Assembly: GCA_910580225.1 (NCBI GenBank)
Contig: CAJTXE010000041.1
Span: 1-36,412 of the forward strand
From: an uncultured Acetatifactor sp.
GTDB lineage: Bacteria > Bacillota > Clostridia > Lachnospirales > Lachnospiraceae
Reading direction: 5' to 3'
Length of the DNA: 36,412 bases
Position numbers and translations under genes: made by a program. Positions 7,773 to 16,714 of this stretch are shown here, one piece after another; position 1 is the stretch's first letter; every line of letters begins with the position of its first letter. The notes beneath the pieces were generated by a model. The model saw only the letters and a program-made list of their open reading frames with translations, ran no database searches and was not told the origin of the DNA.

Positions 7773-9149
7773 ATGGAAATGATACGGAAATTTTTTCAGC
7801 CGGTGGATATGACGGAAGGTTCTCCCTGGCAGAAAATTGTCTTTTTTACGGTACCCATGCTGGTGGGAAATATTGCACAGCAGCTCTATAACACTGTGGA
7901 CAGTGTGGTGGTGGGAAATTATGTGGGAGACAATGCCTTGGCGGCGGTGGGCAGTGCAGGACCCATCCTGAATCTGCTGATTGTTCTGTTTGTGGGGATC
8001 AGCGTGGGAGCCGGTATTATGGTGTCACAGTATTTTGGGGCGAAAGAGAGGGAAGAGCTGTCTGCCACCATAGGAAACTGCATTACACTGACAGCCATAG
8101 CCACACTGGCAGTGATGGTGGCGGCCTCTCTTGTAGCCAGGCCGCTGCTGGAGATTCTGGATACGCCGGAATCCATTATTGACTGGTGTCATTCCTACTT
8201 GCTGATTTTGTTCATTGGTTCTGCCGGGCTGGCGTATTATAATATTTTAGGCGGGATTCTGCGGGGACTGGGAGATTCTATGTCCGCATTGGTTTATCTG
8301 CTGGTGTCCACGGTGGTGAATATTGTGCTGGATCTGCTGTTTGTGGCGAAGCTGGGGATGGGTGTCAACGGTGTGGCGCTGGCGACTGTCATCGCCCAGG
8401 CGATCTCGGCCCTGCTGTGTCTGATCCGTCTGATGCGGCTGACGGCACTTTTTGATTTGAGAGCTTCCTATCTGAAGCTGCAGCAGAAGCACACGATGAA
8501 GATCATCCGGCTGGGCCTGCCCTCCGGTATTACCCAGGCGATTCTGTCTATGGCTATGATTGTGGTACAGTCTCTTACCAACAGTTTCGGAGAAATGTTC
8601 ATTGCCGCCAATGTGATCGTCATGCGTGTGGATGGGTTTGCCATGATGCCGAATTTTTCCTTCGGGACGGCCATGACCACCTATGCCGGCCAGAATGTGG
8701 GTGCGAAGCTGCAAGACAGAGTGGAAAAGGGGGCCAGACAGGGAACGGCTATTGCCATGGGGGTATCGGCAGTCCTCACAGGGCTGATCCTGATATTCGG
8801 GAAATCTCTCATGGGGATCTTTACGAAGACGCCGGAACTGGTGGATTTGAGTCGGGAGATGATGGGAATTCTGGCGGTAGGTTATATCGCCATGGCAGTG
8901 ACCCAGAGTCTTTCGGGTGTGATGCGGGGGGCCGGAGATACGATGACTCCCATGTGGATATCCATTGCCACGACGATTTTGATCCGTGTGCCCGTTGCCT
9001 ACGGAATCGCGTTTCTGACCAGATCATCCGAATTTCCAGAAGGGCGGCAGGAATGTATATTTTTCTCATTGCTGATTTCCTGGGTACTGGGTGCAGTCAT
9101 TACCTTTTTCTTCTATAAGCGGGGAAAATGGAAGGAGCGTGGGATCTGA
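7773..9149 (+). CDS. MATE family multidrug/metabolite exporter
   Basis: A polytopic membrane protein of 458 residues, the usual MATE length, with about 12 hydrophobic segments. These transporters export cationic or organic compounds in exchange for sodium ions or protons. The N-terminal half has VGNIAQQLYNTVDSVVVGNYVGDNALAAVG, the family's characteristic first two helices. The second half repeats the pattern with QSLTNSFGEMFIAANVIVMRVDGFAMMPNFSFGTAMTTYAGQNVGA. ATG 7773 is preceded by ACGGAGAT at 7 bases. It has its own promoter and a terminator upstream, so it is probably a single-gene unit. The substrate cannot be predicted. An overlapping open frame upstream (from 7622) is not a gene. Confidence 0.92.
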   Translation: MEMIRKFFQPVDMTEGSPWQKIVFFTVPMLVGNIAQQLYNTVDSVVVGNYVGDNALAAVGSAGPILNLLIVLFVGISVGAGIMVSQYFGAKEREELSATIGNCITLTAIATLAVMVAASLVARPLLEILDTPESIIDWCHSYLLILFIGSAGLAYYNILGGILRGLGDSMSALVYLLVSTVVNIVLDLLFVAKLGMGVNGVALATVIAQAISALLCLIRLMRLTALFDLRASYLKLQQKHTMKIIRLGLPSGITQAILSMAMIVVQSLTNSFGEMFIAANVIVMRVDGFAMMPNFSFGTAMTTYAGQNVGAKLQDRVEKGARQGTAIAMGVSAVLTGLILIFGKSLMGIFTKTPELVDLSREMMGILAVGYIAMAVTQSLSGVMRGAGDTMTPMWISIATTILIRVPVAYGIAFLTRSSEFPEGRQECIFFSLLISWVLGAVITFFFYKRGKWKERGI

Positions 9150-9213
9150 AGAGAAGAAGGCTGTAAAATAGCCGGAAACAGGCATAAATAGTGCAAAAAA
9201 AGGTATAAAAGTA

Positions 9214-9242
9214 TTGACATTTCCCAAATACTGGTCTATACT
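9214..9242 (+). promoter_or_regulatory. Strong promoter of the rimP-ribF operon
   Basis: TTGACA (9214-9219), 17 bases, TATACT (9237-9242); 6/6 and 5/6. The predicted start is near 9249, giving an 80-base leader to rimP. Confidence 0.8.
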
Positions 9243-9270
9243 GGACATTGTTGATGATGATGAAAAGGTG

Positions 9271-9292
9271 AGAGTGGCTTCCGGGCCACTCT
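9271..9292 (+). promoter_or_regulatory. Leader hairpin upstream of rimP
   Basis: AGAGTGGC (9271-9278) pairs perfectly with GCCACTCT (9285-9292) around a TTCCGG loop. The following bases (TTAATTG) are only weakly T-rich, so a full terminator is doubtful. It lies between promoter and rimP and could be an attenuator or a NusA-responsive pause hairpin. Confidence 0.5.
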
Positions 9293-9328
9293 TAATTGTA
9301 TGTTGGAAGGTTTTTTTGGAGGTCAGAA

Positions 9329-9793
9329 ATGTCCCGCAGAGAAGAATACGAAACCAGAACAGAGAAACTGTTGGAATCCATTGCAGAGGCAAACGGTGTG
9401 TCTGTGTATGATGTGGAGTATGTAAAAGAAGGAGGCAGTTTCTACCTCCGTGTATATATTGACCGGCCGGACGGTGTGAATATTCAGGATTGTGAGAATG
9501 TCAGCCGCCGACTGTCCGATGAACTGGACCGGGAGGACTTTATTCCGGATGCATATATCCTGGAGGTCAGCAGCCCCGGTCTGGGACGTACCTTGAAAAA
9601 GGATAAGCACCTGCAGACGGCGATTGGCCGGAAAGTGGAGATTAAGCTTTTTAAACCTGTAGATAACCGCAGGGAACTTGAGGGGATACTGGACCACTTT
9701 GATTCCGAACGGATTGCGATAATGGACGGAGATACAATCGTGACACTGAAGCGTACAGACGTAGCCGTGATTCGTCTGGCGATCGATTTTTAA
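9329..9793 (+). CDS. rimP: Ribosome maturation factor RimP
   Basis: 154 residues from ATG 9329, chosen because GGAGG lies 6 bases upstream and the protein then begins as RimP proteins do; the frame is open further upstream to 9296. RimP binds the 30S precursor and assists late 16S processing and assembly. The N-terminal alpha/beta domain includes YDVEYVKEGGSFYLRVYIDRPDGVNIQDCENVSRRLSDELD, then YILEVSSPGLGRTL, the family's hallmark. The C-terminal small SH3-like barrel follows (GILDHFDSERIAIMDGDTIV). It is the first gene of the operon, directly ahead of nusA as in most bacteria. Confidence 0.95.
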   Translation: MSRREEYETRTEKLLESIAEANGVSVYDVEYVKEGGSFYLRVYIDRPDGVNIQDCENVSRRLSDELDREDFIPDAYILEVSSPGLGRTLKKDKHLQTAIGRKVEIKLFKPVDNRRELEGILDHFDSERIAIMDGDTIVTLKRTDVAVIRLAIDF

Positions 9794-9868
9794 GCCCGGG
9801 GAACTGTGCGGAGAGTTCCCGGTACCTGGAGACAGAGGATTTGGCGAACAGCCGGAATGGAGGAAATG

Positions 9869-11251
9869 ATGAATAAGGAGTTAATGGAAGCGCTTGATAT
9901 TTTGGAAAGGGAAAAGGAAATCAGCAAGGAAACCTTATTTGAGGCAATTGAGAATTCACTGCTGACCGCCTGCAAGAATCATTTTGGCAAAGCGGATAAC
10001 GTGCATGTGGAGATTGATCGGGATACCTGTGATTTCCTGGTTTATGCAGAGAAAGAGGTTATGCCTTCTGAGGATGATGTGGAAGACCCCTGTCTGCAGA
10101 TTTCCCTGGACGATGCAAGAGAGCTTTCCTCCAGAGCAAAGGCTGGCGACATGCTCCATGTGGAGATCAAGTCCAAAGAGTTTGGACGTATCGCCACACA
10201 GAATGCCAAAAACGTGATTCTTCAGAAGATCAGGGAAGAAGAGAGAAGTGTAATCTATAACCAGTACTATGAAAAGGAAAGAGATGTGGTGACAGGTGTG
10301 GTGCAGCGTTACCTGGGCCGAAATGTGAGCATTAACCTGGGGAAAGCAGATGCCATGCTCAATGAGGGAGAACAGGTGAAAGGCGAGGTTTTCCGGCCTA
10401 CGGAGCGCATCAAGGTGTATATACTGGAAGTGAAGAATACTCCCAAGGGGCCCCGCATCAATGTGAGCCGTACGCATCCGGAACTGGTAAAGCGGCTGTT
10501 TGAGTCCGAGGTTACCGAGATCAAGGACGGCACCGTGGAGATCAAGAGCATTGCCAGAGAAGCGGGGAGCCGTACCAAGATTGCCGTGTGGAGCAACAAT
10601 CCCAATGTGGATGCGGTGGGAGCCTGTGTGGGGATGAACGGCGCCAGAGTCAATGCCATTGTAGATGAGTTGAGGGGAGAGAAGATCGATATCGTAAACT
10701 GGGACGAAAATCCCGGTAATCTGATACAGAATGCACTTTCGCCGGCAAAGATAGTGGCCGTATTTGCCGATCCGGAGGAAAAGACGGCCAAGGTGGTGGT
10801 TCCGGATTATCAGCTTTCACTGGCCATCGGCAAGGAGGGACAGAATGCAAGGCTTGCAGCCAGATTGACGGGATATAAGATAGATATCAAATCAGAGACA
10901 CAGGCCAAAGATGCTCCCGGTTTCCGCTATGAGGACTACATAGAGGAGGACGATGGAGAATACGAGGACTATGAAGAATATGAAGAGGGCGGCTATGATG
11001 AATATGAGCCGGCAGAAAGATCCGAAGATGAGAGCAGCGGGTACGAATATCCGGAGAATGACGAAGCAGGTGCAGCGGGTGAATATATAGAAGAAGCGGT
11101 GGATTCGGATCAGTATATGGAAGAAGGCACGGTGGATTCGGATCAGTATATGGGAGAGGGCGCCGGGGATTCAAAGCTATATACGGAAGCGGAACCCCGG
11201 GAGGAGATGGAACCGGGCAAAGAAAGGAAGGTCCCTGAGGATTTTGTATGA
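9869..11251 (+). CDS. nusA: Transcription termination/antitermination factor NusA
   Basis: 460 residues from ATG 9869, with GGAGG 5 bases upstream; the start gives the typical MNKELMEALDILEREKEISK. NusA binds RNA polymerase and nascent RNA and modulates pausing, termination and antitermination. Domains: N-terminal polymerase-binding domain (about 1-125), S1 (about 135-200, VVTGVVQRYLGRNVSINLG), then KH1 and KH2 (to about 345, including GACVGMNGARVNAIV and LAIGKEGQNARLAARLTGYKIDI). The E. coli-type AR domains are absent, as in Firmicutes. An acidic tail of about 110 residues rich in Glu, Asp and Tyr follows, with a duplicated VDSDQYM(E/G)EG unit. Such a tail is not needed for known NusA functions and its role is unknown. 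Confidence 0.96.
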   Translation: MNKELMEALDILEREKEISKETLFEAIENSLLTACKNHFGKADNVHVEIDRDTCDFLVYAEKEVMPSEDDVEDPCLQISLDDARELSSRAKAGDMLHVEIKSKEFGRIATQNAKNVILQKIREEERSVIYNQYYEKERDVVTGVVQRYLGRNVSINLGKADAMLNEGEQVKGEVFRPTERIKVYILEVKNTPKGPRINVSRTHPELVKRLFESEVTEIKDGTVEIKSIAREAGSRTKIAVWSNNPNVDAVGACVGMNGARVNAIVDELRGEKIDIVNWDENPGNLIQNALSPAKIVAVFADPEEKTAKVVVPDYQLSLAIGKEGQNARLAARLTGYKIDIKSETQAKDAPGFRYEDYIEEDDGEYEDYEEYEEGGYDEYEPAERSEDESSGYEYPENDEAGAAGEYIEEAVDSDQYMEEGTVDSDQYMGEGAGDSKLYTEAEPREEMEPGKERKVPEDFV

Positions 11252-11273
11252 TAAATAAGGGGAACATGACAGA

Positions 11274-11546
11274 ATGGCAAAAAAGATTCCTTTGAGGCAG
11301 TGTGTGGGCTGCGGTGAGATGAAGGGGAAACGGGACATGATGCGTGTCCTGAAAACCGCTGAAGATGAGATATGTCTGGATATAACAGGCAAAAAGAACG
11401 GAAGAGGCGCATATGTTTGTAAGAGCAGGGAATGTCTGCAGAAAGCAAGGAAAAACAAAGGCCTGGAGCGTTCGTTTAAAATGAGTATTCCAAGTGAGGT
11501 ATACAATACTTTGGAGGAGGAATTTAGCAAGCTTGAGGCAGAATAA
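11274..11546 (+). CDS. ylxR: YlxR family RNA-binding protein
   Basis: A 90-residue basic protein lying between nusA and infB, the standard YlxR position. Family signatures are RQCVGCGEMKGKRDMMRVL near the N-terminus, DITGKKNGRGAYVC and the CLQKA(R/K)KNKGLERSF segment. The B. subtilis homologue has been reported to modulate RNase P (RnpM) and has also been described as nucleoid-associated; I cite this from memory. It begins 22 bases after the nusA stop, and its 3' end overlaps the next gene's likely start. Confidence 0.93.
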   Translation: MAKKIPLRQCVGCGEMKGKRDMMRVLKTAEDEICLDITGKKNGRGAYVCKSRECLQKARKNKGLERSFKMSIPSEVYNTLEEEFSKLEAE

Positions 11547-11853
11547 GGTTTTGTCGCTTCTGGGAATGGCCATGAGGGGACGCAATCTGGTCAGCGGTGA
11601 ATTTCAGACCCTGGAGGCAATTAGAAGAGGCTCCGCCATGCTGGTAATCATAGCGGAGGATGCGTCAGATAATACCAGAAAGTTGTTTTCTGATAAATGT
11701 TCCTGGTATGAAGTTCCAATTGCATTTTATGGGACGAGGGAATCGTTGGGAAGAGCAATCGGGAAAGACTTTCGGTCATCATTGGGCGTATGTGAAGCAG
11801 GATTAGCGGATGCGATCGTGAAACAACTGAAAGAGGAACAAAGCGCCGTTTAA
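11533..11853 (+). CDS. L7Ae/L30e family ribosomal-type protein (YlxQ-like)
   Basis: The open frame runs from ATG 11494, but the family normally begins just before an NK(V/F)LSLLG-(M/L)A segment. I therefore choose TTG 11533 (106 residues), which has GGAGGAGG at 11513-11520, and note the spacing of 12 is long. The sequence KVLSLLGMAMRGRNLVSGEFQTLEAIRRGSAMLVIIAEDAS matches L7Ae/L30e K-turn-binding proteins found between ylxR and infB in Firmicutes. The role is probably RNA binding in ribosome assembly or function. The gene overlaps the end of ylxR by 14 bases, implying coupled translation. Confidence 0.85.
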   Translation: MRQNKVLSLLGMAMRGRNLVSGEFQTLEAIRRGSAMLVIIAEDASDNTRKLFSDKCSWYEVPIAFYGTRESLGRAIGKDFRSSLGVCEAGLADAIVKQLKEEQSAV

Positions 11854-11872
11854 GGCAGAAATGGAGGAAAGC

Positions 11873-14800
11873 ATGGCGAAAGTAAAGGTACATGAACTCG
11901 CTAAAGAACTGGAGGTGCAGAGTAAGGATATTCTGGGCTTCTTACAGGGAAAGGGAATTGAAGCGAAGGCAGCACAGAGCTCTATAGATGAAGAGGCCTC
12001 ACAGCTGGTGCGGAAAGCTTTCGGCAGGGGTGCGAAGACCGCCTCTGAGAAGGCGGAGACGCCGCAAAAGAAGGACAGCGGAAAGGAAAACGCGCCCAAG
12101 GCCTCGGCAGCGCCGAAAGCGGCAAAACCGGCGGATACTCAGGCTGGGGATGTTCCGAAAAAGAAGAAGACGATCATCTTCGTGAGCAATCCTCAGAATT
12201 CCAAAATGCAGGGACAGCGGTCTGCACAGGGAGGCAATAACAAACGTCAGGGTCAGAATCCGAACCAGGGACAGGGGGGTCAGAACCGGTCCCAGGGCAG
12301 CAGGAATGACCGCAGGAATGACAAAAAGCCGCAGACACAGCCTGCCGTACGGATTAAGCCGCTGACACCGCCGTCGCCCACCCCGGCGGTACAGATGGTG
12401 CCGCCGAAACCACAGCCTCCCAAGGCACGTCCGGAGCAGACGGAAGTACGTCGGCAGCAGACGGCGGAAGAACAGCGCTTACAGCATATGCAGAATGAGA
12501 AGCTTCAGAATGAAAAGGCTCAGAGCGAAAAAGTTCAGATGGAGAAGGCACAGGCTGAAAAGCTGCCGGCTGAGAATGTACAGACTGAAAAACTTCAGGC
12601 AGAGAAGCCTCAGACTGAGAGACCTGTGGCTGAAAGAACCCAGAGTGAGCGGCCGAGAACAGAGAGGCCTTCGAATCCTGCAGGTGAAAAAACAAAGAGC
12701 GAGAGAACGCAGAGTGACAGACCCCAGGGAGCCGGCGGCCAGACTGACAGGCCGCGCAGCGACAGAAGTCAGGGAGAGCGGGGCCAGTATGACCGGAATC
12801 AGGGAGACAGGCCCAGAAGAGACCGGAATCAGGGGGATCGTTTTCAGGGCGGAAGACCTCAGAATGACGGAACCAGTCAGGACCGGGCTGCAAGGGGCGG
12901 ACGTTTCCAGGGCGAGCGCCAGGGAGGATATGCTTCGGATAACCGTGATAATCGCAGCCGGGACAACCGCAGCTATGGCAGCACTTACGGCAGCGGTCAG
13001 GGCAGCCAGGGTCAGAGTAACAGACAGGAGAGAGGACAGTTCCAGTCAAGAGGAGGCAGCGGACAAAATGGCAGACCTCAGGGCGACAGACAAACCGGAT
13101 TTCAGAGAGGCGGCAGGCCGGGTGCTCCAGGGGCTGCAGGTGATCGTCGCGGTCCGGGGGGCAGTCCGGGTGCTAACCGCAGTTTCAGCGGTGGTACGCG
13201 TGACGGCAGAGGCACTGGAGGACCGGGAGGCGGATTCAGAGATAATAAGCCAGGTAAAAGCTTTGCAGGAGAAGCTCCTTCCAAGGATATGGAGAAGAAG
13301 CGCGAGGAAGAAAAGCGGCGTGCAAACAGCCAGGAGAAAGGAAAACGCTCCAGGAAGGACCATATCTACGAGGAGGATGATGCAGCAAGGAAGAAACCCG
13401 GCAGATTCATTAAACCTGAGAAGAAGAAAGAAGAAGCAGTCGAAGAAGTTATTAAGGTAGTAGTATTGCCCGAGCGGATTACCATTAAGGATTTTGCCGA
13501 TAAGATTAAGATACAGCCATCCCTCATTGTGAAGAAGCTGTTTCTGGAAGGCAAGATTGTTACGGTGAACCAGGAGATTTCGTACGAAGAGGCAGAGAAC
13601 ATTGCCATGGAGTATGAGATTCTGTGTGAGAAGGAAGTTAAGGTGGACGTGATCGAGGAGCTGCTGAAAGAGGGGGATGAGGATGAAGAGTCCCTTCAGG
13701 AGAGACCGCCTGTGATCTGCGTCATGGGGCATGTTGACCATGGTAAGACTTCGCTGCTGGATACGATCCGCAAGACCCATGTGACGGACCGGGAAGCCGG
13801 CGGTATCACACAGCATATCGGCGCATATACGGTGACGATCAACAACAGAAAGATTACATTCCTGGATACGCCGGGACATGAAGCATTTACCGCCATGCGT
13901 ATGCGCGGTGCAAATTCCACTGATATCGCAATTTTGGTGGTGGCCGCGGACGACGGTGTAATGCCTCAGACAGTGGAAGCCATCAGCCATGCCAAGGCCG
14001 CAGGGATTGAGATTGTGGTTGCTGTAAACAAAATTGATAAGCCGTCAGCCAACATTGAGAGAGTCAAGCAGGAATTGACGGAATATGAGCTGGTTGCAAC
14101 TGACTGGGGCGGAAATACGGAATTTGTTCCGGTTTCAGCCAAATCCGGAGAGGGAATTGACGATTTGCTGGAGACGATTCTGCTGACAGCCGATATCATG
14201 GAGCTGAAGGCAAATCCCAACAGGCGGGCCAGAGGCCTGGTCATTGAGGCAGAGCTTGACAAAGGCCGGGGACCGGTGGCTACCATTCTGGTGCAGAAGG
14301 GTACGCTGCATGTGGGAGACTTTGTTTCCGCAGGCGCCTGCAATGGTAAGGTCAGGGCAATGATTGACGACAAGGGAAGACGTGTGAAGGAAGCAACCCC
14401 TTCCATGCCGGTGGAGATTCTGGGATTGTCAGATGTTCCCAGCGCAGGGGAAGTGTTCCTGGCGCATGAAAACGATAAAACTGCCAAATCCTATGCAGAG
14501 ACTTACCTTGCGCAGAACAAGGAGAAGATGCTGGAGGAGACCAGGAGCAGGATGTCGCTGGACGATCTGTTCTCCCAGATCAAGGAAGGCAATCTGAAGG
14601 AACTGAATTTGATTGTCAAAGCGGATGTACAGGGCAGCGTGGAAGCTGTAAAGCAGTCCCTGATGAAGCTGTCCAACGAAGAGGTCGTGGTCAAGTGCAT
14701 CCATGGCGGCGTGGGCGCGATCAACGAGTCCGATGTGACGCTGGCAAGCGCATCTAATGCCATCATTATCGGATTTAATGTGAGACCGGATTCTACGGCC

Positions 14801-15202
14801 AAGGCTACGGCAGAACGTGAAGGCGTGGACGTCAGATTGTACAAAGTAATTTATCAAGCCATCGAAGATGTGGAAGCCGCCATGAAGGGAATGCTGGATC
14901 CCGTGTTTGAGGAGAAAGTGATCGGTCATGCAGAGATCAGGCAGATCTTCAAAGCTTCCCAGATCGGAAATATCGCCGGTTCCTATGTTACGGACGGTAT
15001 CTTCCAGAGAGGCTGTAAGATCCGTATTACCCGTGAGGGCGAACAGATTTATGAAGGAAGCCTGGCTTCGCTGAAGCGCTTTAAGGATGATGTGAAGGAA
15101 GTGAAGGAAGGCTTTGAATGCGGCCTTGTGTTTGACGGCTTTGACAAGATACAGGAGCTGGATGTAGTCGAGGCCTATGTGATGGTGGAAGTACCCAGAT
15201 AG
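11873..15202 (+). CDS. infB: Translation initiation factor IF-2
   Basis: 1109 residues from ATG 11873 (GGAGG 5 bases upstream; ATG 11861 is too close to a site). IF-2 is the GTPase that brings initiator tRNA to the 30S subunit and promotes subunit joining. An IF2_N fold (1-50, MAKVKVHELAKELEVQSKDIL) is followed by nearly 480 disordered residues: Lys/Ala, then QxEK/QxER repeats, then Arg-Gly-Asp-Gln-rich repeats. A second IF2_N-like domain lies at about 535-595. The G domain shows GHVDHGKT (G1, from 619), GGITQHIG (G2), DTPGHEAF (G3), NKID (G4) and SAKSGEG (G5). Domains II, III and IV follow. The linker is unusually long, though long linkers do occur in this group. Confidence 0.97.
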   Translation: MAKVKVHELAKELEVQSKDILGFLQGKGIEAKAAQSSIDEEASQLVRKAFGRGAKTASEKAETPQKKDSGKENAPKASAAPKAAKPADTQAGDVPKKKKTIIFVSNPQNSKMQGQRSAQGGNNKRQGQNPNQGQGGQNRSQGSRNDRRNDKKPQTQPAVRIKPLTPPSPTPAVQMVPPKPQPPKARPEQTEVRRQQTAEEQRLQHMQNEKLQNEKAQSEKVQMEKAQAEKLPAENVQTEKLQAEKPQTERPVAERTQSERPRTERPSNPAGEKTKSERTQSDRPQGAGGQTDRPRSDRSQGERGQYDRNQGDRPRRDRNQGDRFQGGRPQNDGTSQDRAARGGRFQGERQGGYASDNRDNRSRDNRSYGSTYGSGQGSQGQSNRQERGQFQSRGGSGQNGRPQGDRQTGFQRGGRPGAPGAAGDRRGPGGSPGANRSFSGGTRDGRGTGGPGGGFRDNKPGKSFAGEAPSKDMEKKREEEKRRANSQEKGKRSRKDHIYEEDDAARKKPGRFIKPEKKKEEAVEEVIKVVVLPERITIKDFADKIKIQPSLIVKKLFLEGKIVTVNQEISYEEAENIAMEYEILCEKEVKVDVIEELLKEGDEDEESLQERPPVICVMGHVDHGKTSLLDTIRKTHVTDREAGGITQHIGAYTVTINNRKITFLDTPGHEAFTAMRMRGANSTDIAILVVAADDGVMPQTVEAISHAKAAGIEIVVAVNKIDKPSANIERVKQELTEYELVATDWGGNTEFVPVSAKSGEGIDDLLETILLTADIMELKANPNRRARGLVIEAELDKGRGPVATILVQKGTLHVGDFVSAGACNGKVRAMIDDKGRRVKEATPSMPVEILGLSDVPSAGEVFLAHENDKTAKSYAETYLAQNKEKMLEETRSRMSLDDLFSQIKEGNLKELNLIVKADVQGSVEAVKQSLMKLSNEEVVVKCIHGGVGAINESDVTLASASNAIIIGFNVRPDSTAKATAEREGVDVRLYKVIYQAIEDVEAAMKGMLDPVFEEKVIGHAEIRQIFKASQIGNIAGSYVTDGIFQRGCKIRITREGEQIYEGSLASLKRFKDDVKEVKEGFECGLVFDGFDKIQELDVVEAYVMVEVPR

Positions 15203-15210
15203 GATGGTAT

Positions 15211-15663
15211 ATGAGAAAAAACAGTGTAAAAAATACCCGTATTAACGGGGAGGTTCAGCGTGTGCTGGCAGAAGTGATCCGGGGTGAAATCAAAGATCCC
15301 CGGATCAGCCCCTGGACAAGTGTGGTGGCTGTGGAAGTTGCGCCGGATCTAAAGAGCTGCAAGGTGTGGATCAGTGTCCTTGGAGACGAAGAAGTGGGAA
15401 AATCCACATTGGAAGGTTTGAAGAGCGCAGAGGGATTTATCAAAAACAGGCTGGCGAAGATTGTGAATCTGCGCAATACGCCGGAGATTGCCTTTGTGCT
15501 GGATCAGTCCATTGAATATGGTGTCAATATGTCGAAACGGATTGACGAAGTGATCGCCCAGGACGATGCTGTTGCCAGGAATCGCGGGGAAGAGTCCGAA
15601 CTGACACTGGAGGACAGCACGGCAGAAGCGGAAGCAGCATCAAAGGAAGGCACCCGGGAGTAA
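15211..15663 (+). CDS. rbfA: 30S ribosome-binding factor RbfA
   Basis: 150 residues. RbfA is a KH-fold factor that binds the 30S subunit near helix 1 of 16S rRNA during maturation and cold adaptation. Diagnostic segments are NGEVQRVLAEVIRGEIKDPRI near the N-terminus, VVAVEVAPDLKSCKVWISVLG, and LRNTPEIAFVLDQSIEYGVNMSKRIDEV. A Glu/Ala/Ser-rich tail of about 30 residues extends beyond the fold. It starts 8 bases after infB with only a weak upstream AGGATGG site, so it is probably translated by coupling. Confidence 0.95.
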   Translation: MRKNSVKNTRINGEVQRVLAEVIRGEIKDPRISPWTSVVAVEVAPDLKSCKVWISVLGDEEVGKSTLEGLKSAEGFIKNRLAKIVNLRNTPEIAFVLDQSIEYGVNMSKRIDEVIAQDDAVARNRGEESELTLEDSTAEAEAASKEGTRE

Positions 15664-15721
15664 GTGCATAGAGGGGCAGGAGGGCAGCACGACAGAAAAT
15701 TGGCGAAGGGAAAGAGAGCAG

Positions 15722-16714
15722 ATGAATTTGAATTTGTTAGAGGAATGCAGAGACGCAGAGCGGATTGGTATCAGCGGGCATGTCAGGCCAGATGGCGACT
15801 GTGTGGGCGCGTGTCTGGGGCTGTGGCAGTATCTCTCAAAATCCTTTCCCCATGCGGAGGTGAAGGTTTTTCTGGAGCGTCCGGCGGATATTTTCAGGGA
15901 GATAAAAGGGTTTGAGGAGATTTGTTCCGATTTTCCTCAGGAGGCGCCGTTTGATGTGTTTTTTGTACTGGATGCGGCGGCAGACAGGTTGGGGGACGGC
16001 GTGAAATATGTAGAAACCGCCGCAAAGTCGATCAATATTGATCATCATATCAGCAATCAGGGAAGCTGTATGTTGAATGAGATCCGGCCGGACGTAGGTT
16101 CCACCTGTGAAATCATCTATGATCTGATGGAGCCGGAGCGGCTGGATAAAGACATGGCGATGGCTGTCTATATCGGCATGATCCATGATACGGGAGTGTT
16201 CCAGTATTCCAACACGACGCCGGCCACCCTGGAGAAGGCCGCAAAACTGATCAGCTACGGTTTTGATTTTCCCGGGCTGATTCAGGAGACCTTTTATCAG
16301 AAAACGTATGTTCAGGCCCAGATCATGGGCAGGACTCTGATGGAGAGCATTCGCTTTCTGGAGGGAAATTGCATTGTGAGCGCCATTGACCGGAAGTCCA
16401 TGGAATTTTATCATGCGGAACCCAAGGATTTGGACGGCATCGTGAATCAGCTGCGCAATATTGAGGGCATAGAATGCGCCATCTTTATGTATGAGACAGG
16501 TGTGCTGGAGTATAAAGTAAGTCTGCGTTCCGGCGAGAAGGTGAATGTGGCGGAGGTGGCCGCTTATTTCGGCGGCGGCGGACATGCAAGAGCAGCGGGC
16601 TGTACCCTGTCCGGGACCTTCCATGACTGTGTGAATAATCTTTCGCTACATATAGAGAAGCAGCTGAAGAGATGGGAAGCGGAACATGATCAACGGGATA
16701 ATGACGATTTTTAA
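15722..16714 (+). CDS. nrnA: DHH family phosphoesterase NrnA (nanoRNase/pAp phosphatase)
   Basis: 330 residues. NrnA degrades 2-5 nucleotide RNAs and dephosphorylates 3'-phosphoadenosine 5'-phosphate in Firmicutes that lack Orn. The N-terminal DHH domain carries GHVRPDGDCVGA (Asp24, Asp26) and the name-giving IDHH at Asp107-His108-His109, both Mn2+ ligands. The C-terminal DHHA1 domain has GGGGHARAAG (from 284) for substrate binding. The position between rbfA and truB is conserved in Firmicutes. Its last 29 bases overlap the start of truB. A related activity on cyclic dinucleotide products is possible, but the operon position favours NrnA. Confidence 0.92.
   Translation: MNLNLLEECRDAERIGISGHVRPDGDCVGACLGLWQYLSKSFPHAEVKVFLERPADIFREIKGFEEICSDFPQEAPFDVFFVLDAAADRLGDGVKYVETAAKSINIDHHISNQGSCMLNEIRPDVGSTCEIIYDLMEPERLDKDMAMAVYIGMIHDTGVFQYSNTTPATLEKAAKLISYGFDFPGLIQETFYQKTYVQAQIMGRTLMESIRFLEGNCIVSAIDRKSMEFYHAEPKDLDGIVNQLRNIEGIECAIFMYETGVLEYKVSLRSGEKVNVAEVAAYFGGGGHARAAGCTLSGTFHDCVNNLSLHIEKQLKRWEAEHDQRDNDDF

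Noticed and set aside
7622..7891. 89-residue open frame overlapping the promoter and start of the MATE gene
   Set aside because: It begins upstream of the predicted promoter -10 and runs into the MATE gene out of frame; no ribosome binding site.
12495..13460. 321-residue plus-strand open frame in another frame inside infB
   Set aside because: It arises from the repetitive Arg/Gln/Gly codon bias of the IF-2 linker; composition is Arg/Ala-rich nonsense with no start signal.
13046..13990. 314-residue minus-strand open frame opposite infB
   Set aside because: It mirrors the IF-2 coding strand, lacks a ribosome binding site and any recognisable domain, and infB is unquestionable here.
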